This document shows, piece by piece, positions 28,384 through 35,953 of a DNA stretch of 64,000 nt (within the stretch, counting starts at the first letter, position 1; each line of letters begins with the position of its first letter). The translations under genes were made by a program, and so were the position numbers. This DNA is from Cellulomonas fimi (GTDB lineage Bacteria > Actinomycetota > Actinomycetes > Actinomycetales > Cellulomonadaceae), in assembly GCF_028527925.1 (NCBI RefSeq), contig NZ_JAPESW010000021.1, forward strand, positions 1-64,000, given 5' to 3'. Below the pieces are notes generated by a model. It had not been told where the DNA came from and ran no database searches. It worked only from the letters and a program-made list of their open reading frames with translations.

Positions 28384-29064
28384 TCAGCTCGCGGGGGTCG
28401 AGCCCTTGACCGACGTGGCGACGACCTGCGCGGCGATCTGCCGGGCGGTCGCGGAGTCGGGTCCGGGCTGCGCGGGCAGGAGGGCCGCGCGGTAGTACCG
28501 CAGCTCGTCGATCGACTCGAGGATGTCGGCGAGCGCCCGGTGGCCGCCGTTCTTGCGCGGCGACGCGAAGTACACGCGCGGGTACCAGCGGCGCGCGAGC
28601 TCCTTGATCGACGACACGTCGATGACGCGGTAGTGCAGGTGCGCGACGAGCTCGGGCATGTCCCGGTCGAGGAACGTCTTGTCCGTGCCGACCGAGTTGC
28701 CCGCGAGCGGCGCCTTCGACGGCTCGGGCACCCACGTGCGCACGTAGTCGAGCACCTGCGCCTGCGCGTCCTCGAGCGTCGTGCCCGCCGCGAGCTCGTC
28801 GAGGAGGCCCGACGTCGTGTGCATCGCGCGCACGAAGTCGTTCATCTGCTCGAGCGCCGCGTCGGGCGGTCGGACGACGACGTCCACGCCGCCGCCGAGG
28901 ACCCGCAGCTCGGAGTCCGTCACGACGGCGGCGACCTCGACGAGCGCGTCGGCGCCGAGGTCGAGGCCCGTCATCTCGCAGTCGATCCACACGATGCGCT
29001 CGGCGCTCTCGTGGCCGTTGGAGGTCGTGGCGGGGGACGTCGCGGGGGTCGGCGTGCTGGTCAC
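28384..29064 (-). CDS. orn: Oligoribonuclease
   Basis: A DEDDh 3'-5' exonuclease that degrades 2-5-nucleotide RNAs, including pGpG from cyclic-di-GMP. The 226-residue protein has WIDCEMTGLD (first Asp-Glu), the middle Asp in DKTFLDRDMP, and HRALADI with the catalytic His and Asp. An N-terminal Thr/Pro extension and a C-terminal tail make it longer than the E. coli enzyme. GTG at 29064 is six bases after TAGGCT (29076-29071), a leaderless start. As I recall, orn lies beside tRNA-His in mycobacteria too. Confidence 0.95.
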   Translation of the reverse strand: MTSTPTPATSPATTSNGHESAERIVWIDCEMTGLDLGADALVEVAAVVTDSELRVLGGGVDVVVRPPDAALEQMNDFVRAMHTTSGLLDELAAGTTLEDAQAQVLDYVRTWVPEPSKAPLAGNSVGTDKTFLDRDMPELVAHLHYRVIDVSSIKELARRWYPRVYFASPRKNGGHRALADILESIDELRYYRAALLPAQPGPDSATARQIAAQVVATSVKGSTPAS

Positions 29065-29125
29065 CGGGCCAGCCTACGGGGGGAGGGGCGCCGACCGGCG
29101 AACCCGCGCGAAGCGGGCGGTCCCG

Positions 29126-29386
29126 TCAGCGCCGGGCGTCGTCGCCCGGGTGCGGTGACGGGACGGTCGAGGCCAGCGCACCGGCCACGAGCACGAGCAC
29201 CGCCACGCCGCCGACGCACCACCATGTCGTCGTCCACCCGACGCCGGTCCAGCGCAGGACCGCGAGCGTCGCGGCACCGGCACCGACCGCGAGGACCAGG
29301 CGCTCGAGCCACCGGACGGCGGACGCCCGCACGCGCTCTCCGCGGCTGCGGGGGACCGGGCCGCCGGCGGTGGCGTGCCGCCCCAT
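29126..29386 (-). CDS. Small hypothetical membrane protein
   Basis: An 86-residue protein with a basic N-terminus (about 25 residues) and two hydrophobic helices divided by a Trp/Thr-rich turn (TGVGWTTTWWCVGG). ATG at 29386 is chosen because GAGGAAGG lies upstream. Its ATG overlaps the stop of a tiny Arg-rich reading frame (TGATG at 29388-29384), which may act as leader. No recognised family. Confidence 0.6.
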   Translation of the reverse strand: MGRHATAGGPVPRSRGERVRASAVRWLERLVLAVGAGAATLAVLRWTGVGWTTTWWCVGGVAVLVLVAGALASTVPSPHPGDDARR

Positions 29387-29427
29387 CAGCGCGCCTTCCT
29401 CGTGCGGCGGCGGGGGTCGAGCGGCAT
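29386..29427 (-). CDS. Possible 13-codon Arg-rich leader peptide
   Basis: Reads MPLDPRRRTRKAR, stopping in the TGATG that starts the next gene; an alternative ATG at 29436 would add MSA. CACGAT lies seven bases upstream of ATG 29427, as in the leaderless genes of this window. Six arginines and one lysine in 13 codons suggest either translational coupling or attenuation, but a chance reading frame cannot be excluded. Confidence 0.3.
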   Translation of the reverse strand: MPLDPRRRTRKAR

Positions 29428-29520
29428 GGCGGACATCGTGGCACGGCGGCGGGGTGCGGGAGGACGCGGTCCTCCCGCCGGGTGACGCGCATCCCGCGGC
29501 TGAGGGCGCGGCCGCACACG

Positions 29521-29558
29521 ACCGAGGCCGGCGCCCCGGGTGGGGCACCGGCCTCGGT
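29521..29558 (-). terminator. Hairpin after small helical protein
   Basis: An 11-base perfect inverted repeat (29521-29531 with 29548-29558) with further pairing inside the loop, directly after the stop of the minus-strand gene ending at 29568. Confidence 0.65.
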
Positions 29559-29567
29559 GCGGCGGCG

Positions 29568-29777
29568 TCAGCGGGCGACGGCGCCGGAGTAGCTGCCGGC
29601 GATCAGACCGGCAAGGACCAGGGGAAGCGCGGCGCGCTCGGTATGCGGCGGACGCCTCGTGGCGTCGGACGCGTGTCTCGCGGCGGTCACACGCGCACGG
29701 GCGCGGGCGATCGTCGCCTCCTCGAGGCGGCGGGCGTTCTCCTGGCGGGCGAGCTCGTGGGTCATGGTGGGATGCAC
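29568..29777 (-). CDS. Small protein with basic helix and C-terminal membrane segment
   Basis: A 69-residue protein: an Arg/Glu/Ala-rich amphipathic helix (ELARQENARRLEEATIARAR) followed by a short C-terminal hydrophobic stretch (ALPLVLAGLIAGSYSG). GTG at 29777 is chosen because GGAG lies six bases upstream; an ATG four codons later is the alternative. It has no recognised family. The 280 bases between it and the divergent PP2C gene hold a 13-base palindrome (GCGTGTCACACGC, 29904-29916) and nothing else I can support. Confidence 0.55.
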   Translation of the reverse strand: MHPTMTHELARQENARRLEEATIARARARVTAARHASDATRRPPHTERAALPLVLAGLIAGSYSGAVAR

Positions 29778-30045
29778 GGTGGGCTCCTCGGGCACGACGA
29801 CGGGACCGTCGCCGGTGGGTGTGGGGTGATGTGGGCATGACGAAGCCGGGCCTTGTCGGCCCGGTCGTCGGTGGATCAAGGACACCGAACCACTCGCCAG
29901 ATACGCGTGTCACACGCTTTTCCGACGGGTTCGCGCCGCGTCCCGGCGGGTGTCCGCGGGTGATCTCTGCCGCACCGGGCGCCGCACTCCGGGAGGAACC
30001 GGACAACGGGCGGGCGTCCAGATGCCGCTGTTCGTCGCCCGTGGC

Positions 30046-30061
30046 TACCGTCGGTCGCATG
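30046..30061 (+). promoter_or_regulatory. Leaderless promoter of the partner-switch operon
   Basis: TACCGT (30046-30051), seven bases, then the ATG at 30059; no ribosome-binding site is visible. The four downstream genes are contiguous, so this should drive the whole operon. Confidence 0.45.
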
Positions 30062-31249
30062 GGGGTGGAGACCACAGAGGACGCGCGGCTCGCCGCGCTC
30101 GCCCAGCTCGACATGCTCGACACGGCGCCGGAGGAGCGGTTCGACCGGGTCGTGCGGCTCGCGCAGCAGCTCTTCGGCGTGCCGACGGTCTTCGTGTCGC
30201 TCGTCGACCGCGACCGCCTGTTCTACAAGGCGAAGGTCGGGCTCGAGCAGGACGAGGCCGAGCGGGACACGTCGTTCTGCCGGTTCACCATCGAGCAGCC
30301 CGACACGTTCGTCGTCGAGGACGCGACCGCGGACCCGCGGTTCGTCGAGAACCCGTGGGTCGTCGACGACCCGCACCTGCGCTTCTACGCGGGCCACCCG
30401 CTCGTCGCGCCCGGCGGTCACCGGGTCGGCACGTTCTGCCTCATGGACGTGCAGCCGCGCGAGTTCGGCCCGCAGGACGCCGTGCTGCTGCGCGACCTCG
30501 CGTCGTGGGTCGAGCAGGAGCTCGTCGTCGACGACGAGCTGCAGCGCGCGGCCCAGGTCCAGGCCGGGCTGCTGCCGCGCACCGTTCCCGACGTCCCGGG
30601 CTACGGCATCGCGGGCGCGTGCCTGCCGGCGCGCGGGGTCGGCGGCGACTTCTTCGACTGGGCGCTCACCGACGGTCGGCTCGCGTTCACGCTCGCCGAC
30701 GTCATGGGCAAGGGCGGGGGAGCGGCGATCATCGCGGCCACCGTCCGCGCGGTGCTGCGCGCGGCGTCCCGACGGGGGAGCGTCTCGGACGCCGTGGCGA
30801 CCGCCGAGGAGAGCCTCGCGCTCGACCTCTCGGGCACGTCGATGTTCGCCACCGCGTTCCACGCGCACCTCGACCCCGGCACCGGTCGCGTGGACTACGT
30901 GGACGCGGGTCACGGGCTCGCGGTCGTGGTCCACGCCGACGGCACGACGACGCGCCTCGAGCCCGGCGGTGCGCCGCTCGGCTTCGCGGCCGCGCTCGAC
31001 CCGGACGCCCCGCCGCCGGTGCGCGACGCCGCGCACGTCCTGCTGGCTCCGGGCGACCTGCTCGTCACGTTCAGCGACGGCGTGCTCGACGTGCTCGACG
31101 GCACGCTCGCGTCCGTCGACGAGGTCGCGCGGCGGCTCGGCGGGGCGTCGAGCGCACGCGACGCCGTCGACCGCGTGCTCGGGCTCGCGCGCGGGACGTC
31201 CGACCGGCCCGACGACCTCACGGTCGTCGCCGTGCACCGGGAGCCGTGA
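30059..31249 (+). CDS. GAF-domain PP2C (RsbU/SpoIIE-type) phosphatase
   Basis: A 396-residue soluble signalling phosphatase. The N-terminal GAF domain (about 20-160, with FCRFTIEQPDTFVVEDATADPRF) should sense a small ligand or redox state. The PP2C domain (about 180-395) has the metal-binding Asp in GVGGDFFDW, ADVMGKGGGAAI, FSDGVLDV and DDLTVVAVH. In partner-switching systems this enzyme dephosphorylates a STAS protein, and one is encoded two genes downstream. Its stop overlaps the glycosyltransferase ATG by one base (TGATG at 31247-31251), so the two are translationally coupled. Confidence 0.9.
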   Translation: MGVETTEDARLAALAQLDMLDTAPEERFDRVVRLAQQLFGVPTVFVSLVDRDRLFYKAKVGLEQDEAERDTSFCRFTIEQPDTFVVEDATADPRFVENPWVVDDPHLRFYAGHPLVAPGGHRVGTFCLMDVQPREFGPQDAVLLRDLASWVEQELVVDDELQRAAQVQAGLLPRTVPDVPGYGIAGACLPARGVGGDFFDWALTDGRLAFTLADVMGKGGGAAIIAATVRAVLRAASRRGSVSDAVATAEESLALDLSGTSMFATAFHAHLDPGTGRVDYVDAGHGLAVVVHADGTTTRLEPGGAPLGFAAALDPDAPPPVRDAAHVLLAPGDLLVTFSDGVLDVLDGTLASVDEVARRLGGASSARDAVDRVLGLARGTSDRPDDLTVVAVHREP

Positions 31250-33186
31250 TGGGGCGGCTCCTGCTGCTGCGCGTCGTCGTCGCGCTGACCATCTTGCTCG
31301 GCGCGAACTACGTCGTCTGGCGCTGGCTCGAGTCGGTCAACTGGTCCGCGTGGTGGATCGCCGTGCCGCTCGTGATCGCCGAGACGTACAGCTTCGTCGA
31401 CGTCGCGCTGTTCGGCGTGACGATGTGGCGGGCGAGGGCCCGCCCTCAGCCCGACGCACCGGCGCCGGGCCTCACCGTCGACGTGTTCATCACGACCTAC
31501 AACGAGCCGCTCGACCTCGTCATGAGGACCGCCGTCGCCGCGCGCGACATCCGGTACCCGCACCGCACGTGGATCCTCGACGACGGCGCCCGGCCGGCCC
31601 TCGCGGCCGCCGCGCAGGACGCCGGCGTCGGCTACCTGGTGCGCAGCGACGACTGGCAGGACCGGCCGCGGCACGCCAAGGCCGGCAACCTCAACAACGC
31701 GCTGTTCCAGACGGACGGCGAGTTCCTGGTCGTGCTCGACGCCGACCAGATCCCCGACCCGGCGCTGCTCGACCGGACGCTCGGCCACTTCGACGACCCG
31801 CAGGTCGCGCTCGTCCAGACCCCGCAGTGGTTCACGAACGTGCCCGACGCCGACCCGCTCGGCAGCCAGGCACCGCTGTTCTACGGCCCGATCCAGCAGG
31901 GCAAGGACGGCTGGAACGCGGCGTTCTTCTGCGGCTCGAACGCGATCCTGCGGCGCGACGCGCTCATGCAGCTCGGCCTCGTCGGGTACGTGCGGGCCAC
32001 CGAGGCAGCCGTCCGGGACGCGCTGCGCACGTCGCGCGCCGTCCTGGCGCGGGCCCGCCGCCGTGCCGACGACCCGCGCGTCGCCGCCGCGGTCGACCAG
32101 GTCTCGGTCGCCGCGCGCACCTCGCTCGCCGAGCTCGACGCGGGCCGGCCGCTCGGCGAGGTGACCTACGCGTTCCAGCGGCGCGTCGACGAGGTCTCGG
32201 GCGGGCTCGTCGACACCGACCTCGCGGCGATCCGCGCCGACCTCGACGCGATCGGCGCGTGGCCCGTCGACACGGACACCGAGCTCGGTGCGACGGTCGT
32301 CGACGACGCGGCCCTCGCCCGGCTCGCCGACCGCGAGCTGTCGCCGCTCGGGGCGCTCGCCTCCGTGCAGGCGCTCGTCAAGGCGGTCGACGTGGACCGT
32401 GGCGACGAGGCGCAGCCCGTCATGCCCGTCGCGACCCTGTCCGTGACCGAGGACATGGCGACCGCGATGCGCCTGCACGCGCTCGGCTGGCGGACCGTGT
32501 ACCACCACGAGGTCCTCGCGCACGGGCTCGCTCCCGAGGACCTCGGCACGATGATCACGCAGCGCCTGCGGTGGGCGCAGGGCACGATGCAGGTCTTCCT
32601 GCAGGAGAACCCGCTCACGGTGCGCGGCCTGCGGCTCTGGCAGCGGCTCATGTACTTCGCGACCATGTGGAGCTACCTGTCGGGCTTCGCCGCGATCGTG
32701 TACCTCGCCGCACCGGTGATCTTCCTGTGCTTCGGCGTCCTGCCCGTGACCGCGTGGACGTGGGACTTCTTCGCGCGGTTCCTGCCGTTCCAGATCGCGA
32801 GCCAGGTGCTGTTCCTCGTCGCCGCCCGCGGGATCCGGACGTGGCGCGGGCAGCAGTACTCGCTCGCGCTCTTCCCGGTCTGGATCAAGGCGACGTGGAC
32901 AGCCGCGGCCAACGTCTGGTTCGGACGGCCGCTCGGGTTCGCCGTCACCCCGAAGGTGCGGCAGGACGGCGGCGGGTCGTGGCGGCTCGTCGTGCCGCAG
33001 CTCACCGCCATGGCGGTGCTCGTCGTCGCGGCGGTCGTCGGGATCGTGCGCTGGGGGCTCGGGTACGCGCCGTGGGTCGGCACGTCCGTCAACCTGGTGT
33101 GGGTGGTCTACGACCTCGTCGTGCTCAGCGTGATCGTGCAGGCGCTCCGGTACCGCGGATACCAGGGCGCGGAGAGGATGGACTGA
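31249..33186 (+). CDS. Membrane-embedded processive glycosyltransferase family 2, cellulose synthase-like, with insertion
   Basis: A 645-residue enzyme that should polymerise a sugar from a nucleotide donor and export the chain. Two N-terminal helices, a cytosolic GT2 domain and about four C-terminal helices match the CESA layout. The catalytic motifs are present: LDDG (Asp111-112), DAD (164-166), FCGSNAILRR, TED (400-402) and QRLRW (438-442). Between FCGSNAILRR and TED, which normally lie about 25 residues apart, there is an extra helical stretch of about 150 residues (about 245-393). No C-terminal PilZ domain is seen, so cyclic-di-GMP control is not evident; control through the neighbouring STAS/kinase is inferred. 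It is coupled on both sides by TGATG overlaps. Confidence 0.88.
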   Translation: MGRLLLLRVVVALTILLGANYVVWRWLESVNWSAWWIAVPLVIAETYSFVDVALFGVTMWRARARPQPDAPAPGLTVDVFITTYNEPLDLVMRTAVAARDIRYPHRTWILDDGARPALAAAAQDAGVGYLVRSDDWQDRPRHAKAGNLNNALFQTDGEFLVVLDADQIPDPALLDRTLGHFDDPQVALVQTPQWFTNVPDADPLGSQAPLFYGPIQQGKDGWNAAFFCGSNAILRRDALMQLGLVGYVRATEAAVRDALRTSRAVLARARRRADDPRVAAAVDQVSVAARTSLAELDAGRPLGEVTYAFQRRVDEVSGGLVDTDLAAIRADLDAIGAWPVDTDTELGATVVDDAALARLADRELSPLGALASVQALVKAVDVDRGDEAQPVMPVATLSVTEDMATAMRLHALGWRTVYHHEVLAHGLAPEDLGTMITQRLRWAQGTMQVFLQENPLTVRGLRLWQRLMYFATMWSYLSGFAAIVYLAAPVIFLCFGVLPVTAWTWDFFARFLPFQIASQVLFLVAARGIRTWRGQQYSLALFPVWIKATWTAAANVWFGRPLGFAVTPKVRQDGGGSWRLVVPQLTAMAVLVVAAVVGIVRWGLGYAPWVGTSVNLVWVVYDLVVLSVIVQALRYRGYQGAERMD

Positions 33187-33518
33187 TGGAGATCGAGACC
33201 GACCTGCGACCCGACGCCGCCGTGCTGCGCCCGGCCGGGCGCCTGACCATGGTGACCGCGTCCGAGCTGCGCGCCCGCGTCGACGAGACGGTGGCCGCCG
33301 GGCACCGCGTCGTCGTGCTCGACCTGGCCGACACCACGTTCATGGACTCGTCCGGGCTCGGCGCGCTCGTCGGCGGGCTGCGGGCGACGCGCGAGGTCGG
33401 CGGCGACCTGCGCATCGCCCGGCCCGGCGCGCAGATCCGCACGGTCCTCCAGCTCACGACCATGGACCGCGTGCTGAAGCCCTACGACACGGTCGAGGAC
33501 GCGCTGCGTGCCTCCTGA
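33186..33518 (+). CDS. STAS-domain anti-sigma factor antagonist-like protein
   Basis: A 110-residue single STAS domain like SpoIIAA/RsbV. The phosphorylation site is in MDSSGLGALV (Ser55), and the N-terminal strands (VLRPAGRLTMVTASELRARV) fit the fold. Its ATG overlaps the glycosyltransferase stop (TGATG at 33184-33188), and its end overlaps the kinase gene by 11 bases. In the usual scheme the kinase phosphorylates it and the PP2C enzyme dephosphorylates it. No sigma factor lies nearby, so the effector may be the transferase itself. Confidence 0.92.
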   Translation: MEIETDLRPDAAVLRPAGRLTMVTASELRARVDETVAAGHRVVVLDLADTTFMDSSGLGALVGGLRATREVGGDLRIARPGAQIRTVLQLTTMDRVLKPYDTVEDALRAS

Positions 33519-33909
33519 CGCCCGCGTCGAGGCGGACCTCGGCGGACCGGACGGCTCCGTCGTCCTCGAGCGCGTCCACGACGCGCTCGAGAAGCTCTGG
33601 CGCGCGGTCGACGTCGGCGAGACCGACCGGATCGCGCTCGAGACCGCTGTGGTCGAGGTCGCCGGGAACGTCCTGCGGCACGGGAACGACGACGGGGGCG
33701 GGCACCTGCTGCTGCGTGCCGACGAGGGCAGCCTGGTCGCCGAGATCACGCAGCCCGGGCGGCCGCCGCAGGTCGACCTCGATGCCGCGATGCCCGGCGC
33801 CGACGCCGAGTCGGGCCGCGGGCTCGCCCTGACCCGCATGCTCGTCGAGCTCACGTGCTCCGAGCGGGACGGTGCGACGCTCTGGACGCTGTCCCGCCCG
33901 CGCGGCTGA
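33508..33909 (+). CDS. HATPase_c anti-sigma factor-like serine kinase
   Basis: A 133-residue RsbW/SpoIIAB-type kinase. The N box ETAVVEVAGNVLRHGN and the G box SGRGLALTRML of the GHKL ATPase fold are present; the middle is short. GTG at 33508 is inside the end of the STAS gene with GAGGA about eight bases upstream. It is the last gene of the operon and stops just before tRNA-Arg on the opposite strand. Its partner is almost certainly the STAS protein; a second partner (sigma factor or enzyme) is not identifiable here. Confidence 0.88.
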   Translation: MPPDARVEADLGGPDGSVVLERVHDALEKLWRAVDVGETDRIALETAVVEVAGNVLRHGNDDGGGHLLLRADEGSLVAEITQPGRPPQVDLDAAMPGADAESGRGLALTRMLVELTCSERDGATLWTLSRPRG

Positions 33910-33943
33910 GCGTGGACACGCGACTGCGGAGGTCTCGACCGTG

Positions 33944-34019
33944 TGGCGCCCCCGGCAGGACTCGAACCTGCAACCGACGGATTAGAAGGCCGTTGCTCTA
34001 TCCGTTGAGCTACGGGGGC
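33944..34019 (-). tRNA. tRNA-Arg (anticodon TCT)
   Basis: On the minus strand the acceptor GCCCCCG pairs with CGGGGGC. The anticodon stem ACGG... encloses CTTCTAA, giving TCT. D arm TAGCTCAACGGATAGAGCA and T loop GGTTCGAGTCC are canonical, and CCA is encoded (33946-33944). It decodes the rare AGA codon in this GC-rich genome. Confidence 0.94.
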
Positions 34020-34148
34020 CAGCGACGCCCCAGCCTAGTGTTCGCCGCGCCCCCCGAGCGTCCCGGCGGGGTCCCCGACGGCACCGCACGGAGAGCTGCA
34101 CAACCCGCATCCGGTCAGGATCGGGGCACGCCTCACAGCGTGGCGCGT

Positions 34149-34186
34149 TTGTCCAGGTCAGATCGCGCCACGACAATGAGCGCGTG
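34149..34186 (+). promoter_or_regulatory. Promoter of the first dynamin-like gene pair
   Basis: TTGTCC (34149-34154) and GACAAT (34172-34177) are spaced by 17 bases, and the GTG start follows six bases after the -10. It is the best -35/-10 match among the leaderless promoters here. Confidence 0.5.
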
Positions 34187-35953
34187 AGCGCGCAGCCCGG
34201 CACCGTCCCCGCGCCGCCGGCGCACGGGTCGCACGCGGCGCCGCCCAGCCGTGCGCGGCACGCCGCGAGCGACCCGCGCGAGGTCCTCGCGCGTCCCCTG
34301 GCGGCCACCTCGCTGCTGGACGCGGTCAAGGACCTGCGTCGCGACGTCGAGCGCACCGGCTTCCCGCTGGACCTCGACGGCACCGCGTCGGCGCGGGCGT
34401 CGCGCGCCCGGCTCGTCGACCAGCTCACCGAGCACCTCGTGCCGCGCCTCACCGAGCTGTCCGCCCCGGCCGTGGTCGTCGTGTCGGGGTCCACGGGCGC
34501 CGGGAAGTCCACGCTCGTCAACTCGCTCGTCGGGCGCGAGGTCAGCGAGGCGGGCGTGCTGCGCCCCACGACGCGCCGGCCCGTGCTCGTGCACCACCCG
34601 CTCGACGACGAGCTGCTGTCCCACCACCCGGTGCTCGAGCTCGTCGAGGTCGTCGCCGACGAGGCGGTGCCCCGCGGCATCGCGCTGCTCGACGCGCCCG
34701 ACCTCGACTCGGTGCTCGACTCGAACCGCGAGCAGGCGCACCGGCTGCTCGAGGCCGCGGACCTGTGGCTGTTCGTCACCACCGCCGCCCGGTACGGCGA
34801 CGCGCTGCCGTGGCGCGTCCTCGAGGCGGCCGTCGAGCGCGGCACGTCCATCGCGATGGTCCTCAACCGCGTCCCGCCCGCCTCGCTGCCGACCGTGCGC
34901 GGCGACCTCCTCGACCGGCTCCGCACGCACGGTCTCGAGGGTTCGCCGCTGTTCGTCGTGCCGGACCTCGGACCGCACGAGGGGATGCTCTCGTCGGCGG
35001 TGGTCGCGCCCGTGAAGCGCTGGCTCATGATGCTCGCCGGGCCCGACCGGGCGCGGACCGTCGTCGGTCGCACGCTGCGCGGGTCGCTGTCCGCGCTGCG
35101 GCCCTGGGTCGACGAGCTCGCCGAGGCCGTGCAGGCGCAGTCCGACGCCGCCGCGCGCATCGCCCGCACGCTCGACGACGCGCTCGACGCCCCCACGCGG
35201 CAGGCGGTGGCCGCGCTGCGGCAGGGTGCCGTCGCGGACGGTGCGGTGCGCGCCCGCTGGGCAGAGCTGACCGCCGACGGGGCGCCGCTCGCGTCCGTGC
35301 TGCGTGCGTCGGGCCGCGTCACCGGGTCGTCGCGCGAGGGCCGCGCACGTGCCGCCGCGGTCGGGCCGCTCGTGGAGGACCTCATGCGCTCGGCCGCCGC
35401 CGTGCTGGGCGCGGCGGGTGCGCACGCACAGGAGGTGCTGCACGAGACCCTGACCGGTCCCGACGCCCCCGCGGGCGGTCCGTCGGTCGACGCCGCGTGG
35501 GACGTGCAGGCCGACCGGCCCGTGCGCCTGCGCAGCGCCGAGCTCACCGCCCGCGCGTGGACCGCGCAGGGTCCCCGGGCGCTGCGCGCCGCGCTCGCGG
35601 TGCCGCCGCCGACCAGCGACGAGGACGGGCGCCCCCGCAAGCCGCGGGACGTCGCGCGCGAGGGGCGCCGCCGCCAGAAGGCCGAGAAGGCGCTCGGCAC
35701 CGAAGGGCTCGCCGCGCTCGCGCTCGCGGGCGCCGCGGGCGTCGACGAGGCGACCGAGCTGCTCGTCGACCTCCTGGGTGCCGCGGGGCGCAAGGCCGTC
35801 GCCGACCTGCGCGACGACGTGGAGTCGCGGGTCGAGGCGCAGGTCGCGCTCGAACGCGCGTCGGTCGGCAAGGTGCTCGCCGACCCCGACCTCGCCGAGG
35901 ACGCGGCGTCGCTGCTGCGCCTGCGGCTCGCCGTGCTGAAGGGACTGACGTGA
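34184..35953 (+). CDS. Dynamin-like/P-loop GTPase, pair 1 first member
   Basis: A 589-residue protein with a G domain near the N-terminus: P loop SGSTGAGKST (Lys108), switch I LRPTTRRPVLV, G3 LLDAPDLDS and a degenerate G4 (LNRVP). A long helical region follows, with a hydrophobic stretch near 520-545 that could insert in or touch a membrane. The first half is clearly paralogous to the gene at 40225. GTG at 34184 appears leaderless. It is coupled by a GTGA overlap (35950-35953) to its partner. Tandem dynamin-like proteins remodel membranes in other actinobacteria (DynA/DynB, IniA/IniC); a similar role is inferred. Confidence 0.8.
   Translation: MSAQPGTVPAPPAHGSHAAPPSRARHAASDPREVLARPLAATSLLDAVKDLRRDVERTGFPLDLDGTASARASRARLVDQLTEHLVPRLTELSAPAVVVVSGSTGAGKSTLVNSLVGREVSEAGVLRPTTRRPVLVHHPLDDELLSHHPVLELVEVVADEAVPRGIALLDAPDLDSVLDSNREQAHRLLEAADLWLFVTTAARYGDALPWRVLEAAVERGTSIAMVLNRVPPASLPTVRGDLLDRLRTHGLEGSPLFVVPDLGPHEGMLSSAVVAPVKRWLMMLAGPDRARTVVGRTLRGSLSALRPWVDELAEAVQAQSDAAARIARTLDDALDAPTRQAVAALRQGAVADGAVRARWAELTADGAPLASVLRASGRVTGSSREGRARAAAVGPLVEDLMRSAAAVLGAAGAHAQEVLHETLTGPDAPAGGPSVDAAWDVQADRPVRLRSAELTARAWTAQGPRALRAALAVPPPTSDEDGRPRKPRDVAREGRRRQKAEKALGTEGLAALALAGAAGVDEATELLVDLLGAAGRKAVADLRDDVESRVEAQVALERASVGKVLADPDLAEDAASLLRLRLAVLKGLT

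Noticed and set aside
29904..29916. 13-base palindrome GCGTGTCACACGC as an operator
   Set aside because: It lies more than 100 bases from both flanking starts with no second copy; too little to support a call.
30059..33909. Classical sigma-B general stress operon
   Set aside because: The phosphatase, antagonist and kinase are present, but no sigma factor gene is in or next to the operon and a glycosyltransferase is inserted.
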